Assembly: GCA_023428465.1 (NCBI GenBank) | Contig: JAEYXM010000169.1 | Span: 1 to 18,982, forward strand | Direction of reading: 5' to 3' | Length of the DNA stretch: 18,982 nt | Source: Actinomycetes bacterium | GTDB lineage: Bacteria > Actinomycetota > Actinomycetes > Actinomycetales > Cellulomonadaceae | In this document: piece after piece, positions 14,036 through 18,982 of the stretch | Layout of the letters: every line of letters begins with the position of its first letter | How positions within the stretch are numbered: position 1 is the stretch's first letter | Notes under the pieces: model-generated | Told to the model about the DNA's origin: nothing | The model's input: only the letters and a program-made list of their open reading frames with translations | Database searches by the model: none | Made by a program: the position numbers and the translations under genes

Positions 14036-14264
14036 ACTCTCCGCAGTGGCCGGGAGGTCACGGGCGGAGGGCTTTCGTGTCACGGATCGGCTCATCGCGC
14101 GTGATGCGGAGAGCTCGCGATGCGTGGCCCCCTACCTGACGACCGGGCACATGAGACGGCGACGTCGTCGCCTCCCACCACCGGGACGACGCGCAGAACC
14201 GCACCCTCACCGCGCACCGTGCGGGGTGGCGGAAGCCCCAACCCCGGGAACGGACATGTGGGAC

Positions 14265-14270
14265 GATACT
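14265..14270 (+). promoter_or_regulatory. -10-like hexamer for the WXG/DUF1023 operon
   Basis: GATACT lies 18 nt before the ATG at 14289, leaving room for a short leader with the G-rich ribosome binding site. No -35 box is seen. Confidence 0.35.
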
Positions 14271-14288
14271 GCCCCTCAGGGGGTGGGG

Positions 14289-14585
14289 ATGTTCGTAGAA
14301 CATGGACGGGTTTCGGCCGCAGCCCGACGCGTGGACGCCATAGTTGGCGAGGTGCCGGCCGGTGCGCTTCGCTCCGCGGTCGACCAAGGTGTGGACGCTG
14401 TGCCGGGCTCACAGACCGCCCGGGCGCTCGACGAGGTGGGCGGAACTCTGCTTTCCGACCTGAACGCGTTCTCCGAGGCATGTCAGGAGTGGGCTCTGAC
14501 CGTTCAGACATGCCTGGCCGAGTACGCAGACAGGGACGCGCTGGCGGCAGCCCGCGCAGACCGGTTGGGTTGGTCCTTCACATGA
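14289..14585 (+). CDS. 98-aa WXG100-size protein with C-terminal YxxxD motif (putative type VII secretion substrate)
   Basis: A small, mostly helical, Ala-rich protein. Two predicted helical stretches (about 7-33 and 42-78) are separated by a short Gly/Pro-containing turn (VDAVPGS). The C-terminus has Tyr79-x-x-x-Asp83 (YADRD), the YxxxD/E secretion signal of type VII (ESX) substrates, followed by a short helix. A canonical W-x-G turn is absent, so the WXG100 label rests on size, helix layout, motif and context. The stop overlaps the next gene's ATG as ATGA (14582-14585). ATG 14289 has AGGGGG just upstream; ATG 14256, eleven codons earlier, would place the GATACT box inside the gene. Likely a secretion partner or chaperone of the downstream WEG-domain hydrolase. 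Base composition is lower in GC than in neighbours. Confidence 0.75.
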   Translation: MFVEHGRVSAAARRVDAIVGEVPAGALRSAVDQGVDAVPGSQTARALDEVGGTLLSDLNAFSEACQEWALTVQTCLAEYADRDALAAARADRLGWSFT

Positions 14586-16294
14586 GCGTCACGGTCGGCA
14601 TCCTGTCTTCCTGGCGCCCGTTCGCGCTGGAGGCCGCCGGTGACGCCCTGGAGAGCGCCCGGGGGCGGCTCGACGCCACGGTCGGCGAACTGGAGACGGC
14701 GGTCCGGGTCGCCGAGAACGCATGGGAGGGCGACGCAGCTCTCGCAGCCCTCGAGCGGTTGCGTGAGCACACGAGGACCGGGCAACCCCTTGTGGAGACC
14801 CTGACTGTGCTGCGCAGGGCCGTGCATGGCGCGGCAGACGCATTCATCGCCGCTCGCGGTCTCTTGGAATGCGCACAGGGACTAGCTGATGCGCACCATC
14901 TGATCATCAGCAATGACGGCACAGTCAGACCGAACCCGCTGTACCTTGACCCGGCAGTGCCCAGTAACCCCTGGGCCGCGCGCGAGCACCTGGCATGGGA
15001 AGCGATGGGTGGGAGTTCGCTCACTGAACCGCGGTTCGACACTGGGCCCGGGCGGGAGATGGTTACCGCGCTAGCGGCCGTGCAGCAGATGGTCACGCAG
15101 GCGCTCCAGGCCGCGAGCGAAGCCGACGCTGAAGCGTCGACTGCCATTCGACTGGCCCGCCTCTACGCAGCCGACGGCCGGACCGGCGACTGGGATGACC
15201 TCGCGATGCTCACATCCATCGGTAACCGTCCGGCGCCGGCGGTCGGTGACGACCCCAATCTGGTGGCGGCCTGGTGGGCGACGCTGAGCGACGCCGCCAG
15301 GCAGCAGTGGATCACAGACCACCCGGACCTGATCGGCATGCTCGACGGGCTGCCCGCGGCCGCGCGCGACACCGCGAACCGCATCCGGCTCGACGCGGAG
15401 CTGGAAGACGCACGCGCAGAGATCGCCACCCTGCTTCGGGGACACACCATCCCGACGAGGAACATCGAGGTGCAGCAGGAGTACAACGAGCTCAGGGATC
15501 GGCTCGCCATGCTGGAGAGCGTCGAGAGTGGCATCAGCGACCCCAGCCGCTCCCTCCTCCTCTTCGACCCGAAGATGCCCGGACGCGCCGCAATCGGCAT
15601 CGGAGATATCGACACCGCCGACCATGTCGCCGTCCTCGTGCCCGGGTTCGGCTCAGAGGTCACCAACTGCGTCGCTTCGCTCACCGGTGACGCGGACACC
15701 CTCGTCGACGAGGCCGAGAGGCGGTTGGCGCGCGAGGGCGACCCGTCGAGCGTCGGAGCCATCGCATGGATCGGGTATGAAGCGCCGACGACCGCTGACG
15801 TGGCGTTCGACTCCGATGCGCGCGCCGGCGCCGAGTACCTGCGTGACACGCTTGCTGGACTGAACGCTTCCCATGCCGCGAGCGGCCACGACGTGCACCT
15901 GACGACCGTGGGGCATTCCTACGGGTCTGTGGTGTCCGGTCTGGCGTCGCAGCTCGGTACGACGATGGACGACTTGGTCGTCATCGGGTCCCCAGGTGTC
16001 GGCGTGGACTCCGCCGCCGCGCTCGACGTCGGCCCGCTCCACGTGTACGCCGGCGCTGCGGCGGATGACGTAGTGAGCTACCTCAACCACTTCGGCTGGG
16101 ACCCGACCAGCGGCATCTTCGGTGGGCAGGTGTTCGAGGTGGACGGCGGCACCGCGGCGGGCGCCGACCTGGCTCCCTCGTCAGGGCACTCGGAGTACTA
16201 CGGTCGCGGCACCGAGTCGCTGTCGAACATCGCGAGCATCGTCGTCGGGCATCCGGAGGACGTGTCACTCGGCGTCCCACGGGGTCAGCGGTGA
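14582..16294 (+). CDS. DUF1023-family alpha/beta hydrolase with N-terminal WXG-like region
   Basis: A 570-aa protein. Residues 1-100 are helical with Trp48-Glu-Gly50 (AWEGDAALAALERL), a WXG-type motif typical of type VII secreted proteins. A helical middle follows (about 100-330) with WWATLSDAARQQWITDHPDLIGMLDGLPAAARDTANR, which I recognise from DUF1023 proteins. The C-terminal hydrolase domain has the nucleophile elbow GHSYG (444-448, Ser446), VIGSPGVG, an AADD acid site (Asp495/Asp496) and GHSEYY with His536, then SLSNIASIVVG. The triad looks complete, so the enzyme should be active as an esterase/lipase-like hydrolase; the substrate is unknown. The frame runs upstream to 14120, but ATG 14582 overlaps the previous stop. 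It is coupled to the lipoprotein gene by GTGA. I infer a secreted effector or envelope enzyme; no ESX core genes are in the window. Confidence 0.9.
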   Translation: MSVTVGILSSWRPFALEAAGDALESARGRLDATVGELETAVRVAENAWEGDAALAALERLREHTRTGQPLVETLTVLRRAVHGAADAFIAARGLLECAQGLADAHHLIISNDGTVRPNPLYLDPAVPSNPWAAREHLAWEAMGGSSLTEPRFDTGPGREMVTALAAVQQMVTQALQAASEADAEASTAIRLARLYAADGRTGDWDDLAMLTSIGNRPAPAVGDDPNLVAAWWATLSDAARQQWITDHPDLIGMLDGLPAAARDTANRIRLDAELEDARAEIATLLRGHTIPTRNIEVQQEYNELRDRLAMLESVESGISDPSRSLLLFDPKMPGRAAIGIGDIDTADHVAVLVPGFGSEVTNCVASLTGDADTLVDEAERRLAREGDPSSVGAIAWIGYEAPTTADVAFDSDARAGAEYLRDTLAGLNASHAASGHDVHLTTVGHSYGSVVSGLASQLGTTMDDLVVIGSPGVGVDSAAALDVGPLHVYAGAAADDVVSYLNHFGWDPTSGIFGGQVFEVDGGTAAGADLAPSSGHSEYYGRGTESLSNIASIVVGHPEDVSLGVPRGQR

Positions 16295-16806
16295 CGGCAA
16301 CCCTGCTGGGGCGTCCTGGGCGGCGGCGACGGGTGTTGCGGGCGGCCGCGGGCGCGTCGGCCGTGGTCGCCACGTTCGCTGCGACGGCTTGTCTGACGGG
16401 CGGTGACGCTCAGGAGGAAGGGCCGCCGGAGCAGACGGCTTGGGACAGCAGGGTCGAGCTCGACCGGGTTCTGGTCGCGACCGCCGAGGCTGCAGGTGTC
16501 GCCGTGACGGAGGACGACGTCCCCATGGGAACGGTGGCCTGCAGGCGCAACGACGGCCGATCGGGCACGTCGTACTTCCTGCAGACCCTGACCGCACCTG
16601 GGCCGGTGCCGGACGCGGACGCGATCCTGGATGCGGTCGCGACGCACTGGGCCTCCCTGGGGTATGCGGTGGACGCAACCCCTGAGGCTGGTGTCGACGC
16701 CTTCACTCCCAACGGAGCCGTCCTGGAGGCGTCTGCCACCCGCTTCGGCGTCCGCCTCACCGGACAGACGCTCTGCGCGCTCGAGGACGGGGCGCCGACG
16801 GAGTAG
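16291..16806 (+). CDS. Putative lipoprotein, third gene of the DUF1023 operon
   Basis: A 171-aa protein. The N-terminus has an Arg-rich start (RPGRRRRVLR, 8-17), a hydrophobic stretch (about 18-33) and a lipobox-like ATAC with Cys34, so I infer a membrane-anchored lipoprotein facing outward. The mature part (35-171) has an acidic linker and then a small alpha/beta domain (VELDRVLVATAEAAGVAVTEDD, YFLQTLTAPGPV, ILDAVATHWASLGYAVDAT, AVLEASATRFGVRL) with two more cysteines (Cys88 and Cys164) that could pair. I do not recognise the family. The GTG start overlaps the hydrolase stop as GTGA (16291-16294). Next to a secreted hydrolase it may be an accessory or immunity protein; this is conjecture. 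The gene converges with the next gene, with 30 bp between. Confidence 0.8.
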   Translation: MTATLLGRPGRRRRVLRAAAGASAVVATFAATACLTGGDAQEEGPPEQTAWDSRVELDRVLVATAEAAGVAVTEDDVPMGTVACRRNDGRSGTSYFLQTLTAPGPVPDADAILDAVATHWASLGYAVDATPEAGVDAFTPNGAVLEASATRFGVRLTGQTLCALEDGAPTE

Positions 16807-16836
16807 CCGAGCACGAGATGCGTGACGAACGCTCCA

Positions 16837-17604
16837 TCACACGGTGGTCTGGGCCGGGGTGTCGCTGAGGCGTGCAACGGCATCGCGCACGATCGCCGGC
16901 AGGGCGGGGTCCGCGAGGACCCGGAAGTGGCCCGGGGTGGTGACCTGGATGTTCGCCAGGGCGCCGTCGAGCCGGCTGCCGCCCGGGATGTGCGGGTCGT
17001 ACGGGCCGTAGACGCTGACGATCCGCGCGTCGACGGCCTGCTCCGCGGCGAGCGCGACGAGGCCGGCGTCGGTGGGCCGGAACGCGCGGACCGCGCGCAG
17101 CGGGACCCACCGGGCCAGTGGTGAGCCGTGGAACGGCGTCGCGACGGCGACCATGCCGCGGATCCGCCCCTGCGGGTCCTCGCGCAGCATCGCGAGCTTG
17201 CCGATCAGCCCGCCCTTGCTGTGGGCGAGCACGACGACGCCGTCCAGCCCCCGTTCGGCGACGTACCGGCCGAGCTGGGCGGCGGCGTCCGCGATGGGGC
17301 CGCGGTTGTGCCCGAGGGTCGCCAGGACGTGCACGGCGTGGCCGTCGGCGTGGAGGCCGTCGGCGAGCCTGCGCAGGAACGTCCAGGACTCGTACACCCC
17401 GGGCACGAGCACGACGGGCGCGGGCGGAGCCGCCGTCGCGGATCCGACGGCTGCGCCGGGTGTCGGCGGCGGCGCCTCGCCGAGTGGCCCGGCGTCGTGC
17501 CGGCGCACGCTCTCGGCGACGCGCAGGCCCGCGTAGGCGTAGTCGTGGGCCCACCAGATCCCCTGCTGCGTCAGGCGGCGCGCCGCACGCAGTGCCTCAG
17601 CCAT
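16837..17604 (-). CDS. Alpha/beta hydrolase, lipase/esterase-like
   Basis: A 255-aa protein with PVVLVPGVYESW (63-74) as the oxyanion strand-loop, nucleophile elbow AHSKGG (127-132, Ser129), an acid candidate Asp203 (GPYDPHIP) and catalytic His226 (TPGHFRVL). The order Ser-Asp-His and the ATPFHGSPLA segment fit the lipase/PGAP1-like branch of alpha/beta hydrolases. Residues 35-62 are a Pro/Ala-rich linker after a helical N-terminus (LTQQGIWWAHDYAYAGLRVAES), which may associate with the membrane. No signal peptide is visible, so it is probably cytoplasmic. The ATG overlaps the stop of the preceding hydrolase gene by 8 nt (17597-17604), so the two are expected to be translated together. Substrate unknown. 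Confidence 0.87.
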   Translation of the reverse strand: MAEALRAARRLTQQGIWWAHDYAYAGLRVAESVRRHDAGPLGEAPPPTPGAAVGSATAAPPAPVVLVPGVYESWTFLRRLADGLHADGHAVHVLATLGHNRGPIADAAAQLGRYVAERGLDGVVVLAHSKGGLIGKLAMLREDPQGRIRGMVAVATPFHGSPLARWVPLRAVRAFRPTDAGLVALAAEQAVDARIVSVYGPYDPHIPGGSRLDGALANIQVTTPGHFRVLADPALPAIVRDAVARLSDTPAQTTV

Positions 17605-18418
17605 CGAGCACCTCCACCGCACCCGGCACCCCGGGCGCGTCGGCGGCGACCTGCCTGCCGAGGTGCAGGACGGCGTCGGCCAGGTGCCAGGGCTGGGTCC
17701 ACCAGACGACGTGCCCGGTGCCCGGGACGTCGAGCCGCCGGGCCCCGCGGGCCCCGGCCGGGTGACCGCTGCCGACGCGCCGCGCGAGGTCGTCGACGAA
17801 GTCGGTGGGCGCGACGGGGTCGTGGGCGCCGCGCACCACGAGGACCGGGACCCGCACGTCGGCGACGCGGTCCTCGATGGGGTGGGCGAGCATCGGCCCG
17901 AGGGTCGCGAGGTACCACCGGGGCCCGCAGCGCAGGTACTCGCGGACCTGCAGGAACGTGCACGACGGCCGTTCGTGGCGCACGTCGCGCAGCAGGCGCG
18001 CGCCCTGCTCCCAGGGGGTGCGGGCATCGGGCTCCGCGACGGGGCCCACGAGCACGGCCGCGCCGAGCGCGTCCGGCCGGCGCGCGGCGGCCTCGGTGAC
18101 GACCTGCGCGCCCATGGAGTGCCCGACGACGACGGGTCGTTCCAGCCCGAGCCGCTCGATGAGCGCAAGGACGACGTCGGCGTGGTCACCGATGTCGAGC
18201 GGCTGGTCGGGCCGCGGGCTGTCCCCGAAGCCGGGTAGGTCGACCACGACGACGCGGCGCGCCCCGCCCGGGCCGGCGAGCTCGCGCTCGAGCGGGCGGA
18301 AGTACCGCCCGGAGACGCCGATGCCGTGCACGAGGACGACGTCGACGGGCGACGTTCCCGGACCGGGCGCGCGGGTCACCCGGTACGTGACGTCGTGCCC
18401 GGTCAGCTCGTCCCGCAT
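17597..18418 (-). CDS. Alpha/beta fold hydrolase
   Basis: A 273-aa canonical alpha/beta hydrolase. Visible elements: VDVVLVHGIGVSGRYF (25-40, oxyanion HG), VVVVDLPGFGDSPRP (56-70), nucleophile elbow VVGHSMG (97-103, Ser101), acid VVRGAHDPVAP (Asp200) and histidine VPGTGHVVWW (His236). A variable cap lies at about 130-185. The triad is complete. Reaction and substrate cannot be read from sequence; relatives include esterases, C-C hydrolases and epoxide-type enzymes. The frame extends to ATG 18454, but ATG 18418 is preceded exactly 6 nt upstream by CACGCT, a -10-like hexamer that matches the leaderless pattern in this window. It is first in a two-gene operon with the lipase-like gene. Confidence 0.9.
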   Translation of the reverse strand: MRDELTGHDVTYRVTRAPGPGTSPVDVVLVHGIGVSGRYFRPLERELAGPGGARRVVVVDLPGFGDSPRPDQPLDIGDHADVVLALIERLGLERPVVVGHSMGAQVVTEAAARRPDALGAAVLVGPVAEPDARTPWEQGARLLRDVRHERPSCTFLQVREYLRCGPRWYLATLGPMLAHPIEDRVADVRVPVLVVRGAHDPVAPTDFVDDLARRVGSGHPAGARGARRLDVPGTGHVVWWTQPWHLADAVLHLGRQVAADAPGVPGAVEVLDG

Positions 18419-18424
18419 GACTCC

Positions 18425-18430
18425 AGCGTG
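18425..18430 (-). promoter_or_regulatory. -10-like hexamer for the hydrolase pair
   Basis: CACGCT on the minus strand (one mismatch to TANNNT) ends 6 nt before the ATG at 18418, implying a leaderless message for the two-gene operon. Confidence 0.4.
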
Positions 18431-18513
18431 GACGGTGCGGCCCTTCCCCGCCACTGCAGCGGCGTCTGGACGGCACGGAGTCGACGACGCCGGGCCGGCG
18501 ACGCGGGAGTGTC

Positions 18514-18982
18514 TCAGACGACGCGGCGCCCCACGGGCACCTTCTGCAGCAGGACGCGCGGTGCGCGGTCCTCGATGACGTCGATGAGTGCGCCCAGCGC
18601 CTCGGCTGCGACGGGTCGGCCCAGCCCGAATCCCTGCGCTGCGTCGCAGCCCATGTCCTTGAGCGCGAGGAGCGTGGCGTCGTCCTCGACGCCCTCGGCG
18701 ACGATGGTCATGCCGAGGTGCCGGGCGAGCTCGATCGTGGACCGCACGATGGCGGCGCTCGCGCGGTCGTCGACGACGCCGGTGACGAACTGCTTGTCGA
18801 TCTTGAGGCGCTTCACGGGGAGTCGCTGCAGGTAGGCGAGCGAGGAGTACCCGGTGCCGTAGTCGTCGACGGAGAGCAGCACGCCCAGGTCGGCGAGGCC
18901 TTCGAGGACCTCGAGCGAGCGCTCCGGGTCGACCATGGCCATGGTCTCGGTGATCTCGAGCTCGAGCGCCTCGCGCGGCAGG
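18514..18982 (-). CDS. EAL-domain cyclic di-GMP phosphodiesterase, C-terminal part, cut by window edge
   Basis: About 155 residues are visible; the N-terminus and any sensor or GGDEF domain lie beyond base 18982. The first residues LPREALELEITET are the conserved EAL segment with a metal-ligand Glu. They are followed by LLSVDDYGTGYSSLAYLQRLPVKRLKIDKQFV (paired Asp and the Lys of the active site), IVAEGVED (catalytic-loop Glu) and AQGFGLGRPV. All readable catalytic positions are kept, so it probably hydrolyses c-di-GMP to pGpG. The tail after the domain (LLQKVPVGRRVV) is short. It is a separate locus from the GGDEF gene at 4123-5157, but the two enzymes could set the same second-messenger pool. 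There is no good terminator between it and the hydrolase operon. Confidence 0.92.
   Translation of the reverse strand, partial: LPREALELEITETMAMVDPERSLEVLEGLADLGVLLSVDDYGTGYSSLAYLQRLPVKRLKIDKQFVTGVVDDRASAAIVRSTIELARHLGMTIVAEGVEDDATLLALKDMGCDAAQGFGLGRPVAAEALGALIDVIEDRAPRVLLQKVPVGRRVV

Larger units (their letters stand above)
13925..14288. other. Divergent intergenic region, 364 bp, no gene seen
   Basis: This region lies between the fused BrkB gene (-) and the low-GC three-gene operon (+). It holds the leaderless-type -10 of the minus-strand gene, a long palindrome (13987-14035), a smaller inverted repeat GGCGAC/GTCGCC at about 14159-14173, and a GATACT -10-like box for the plus-strand operon. 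Both strands are open for long stretches, but the translations are Arg/Pro-rich and cross the palindrome, so I do not call a gene. Confidence 0.6.

Noticed and set aside
13925..14095. N-terminal extension of the fused BrkB gene to ATG 14095
   Set aside because: It would translate the 49-bp palindrome and low-complexity sequence; the -10-like box 6 nt before GTG 13924 gives a better start.
14120..14581. Upstream in-frame extension of the DUF1023 hydrolase (open to 14120)
   Set aside because: The added residues are Arg/Gly/Pro-rich and overlap the 98-aa gene in another frame; ATG 14582 overlaps that gene's stop and begins the recognisable protein.

Overview
The window is very GC-rich, has GTG starts, many start-stop overlaps and several leaderless-looking start regions. 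The gene content is typical of Actinobacteria: DrrAB exporter, DUF1023 hydrolase, COG2345 regulator, DUF6328, BrkB. I infer an actinobacterium of the Micrococcales/Cellulomonas type; no rRNA or marker gene is present to fix the genus. I see no tRNA, rRNA, CRISPR array, transposase or phage gene.

Layout. 1-726 (+) is the 3' part of an M15 peptidase. 750-2593 (-) is a DrrAB-type ABC exporter. 2778-4115 (+) is a glutamate dehydrogenase-family enzyme, convergent with a membrane diguanylate cyclase (4123-5157, -). 5297-8161 (-) is a four-gene chain: ECF-like sigma factor, large membrane anchored partner, second sigma factor, 68-aa membrane protein. The genes overlap or nearly touch, and the chain reads as a duplicated sigma/anti-sigma pair. 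8674-9831 (+) holds a NYN-domain protein and a DUF6328 membrane protein. 9834-10514 (-) is a COG2345-type regulator with a Cys-rich C-terminus. 10760-11437 (+) is a hemolysin III/PAQR-type membrane protein, separated by a strong hairpin from a cupin (11498-11908, -). 11960-13924 (-) is one open frame joining a catalase-like 'phosphodiesterase' domain to a BrkB/YihY membrane domain.

A divergent 364-bp spacer with a near-perfect 49-bp palindrome leads to a three-gene overlapping operon (14289-16806, +) with visibly lower GC. It encodes a 98-aa protein with a C-terminal YxxxD motif, a DUF1023 alpha/beta hydrolase with an N-terminal WEG helical region, and a putative lipoprotein. I read it as a type VII secretion-linked cargo module of foreign character. 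The window closes with two overlapping alpha/beta hydrolase genes (16837-18418, -) and the C-terminal part of an EAL phosphodiesterase (18514-18982, -).

How the genes fit together. Gene pairs within a strand often overlap by ATGA or GTGA, implying translational coupling. Five start codons lie exactly 6 nt, and a sixth 7 nt, downstream of a TANNNT-like -10 hexamer, implying leaderless mRNAs. The most unusual items are the duplicated sigma/anti-sigma chain, the low-GC YxxxD/WEG/DUF1023/lipoprotein operon, the in-frame fusion carrying an internal Shine-Dalgarno and ATG, and the 49-bp palindrome.
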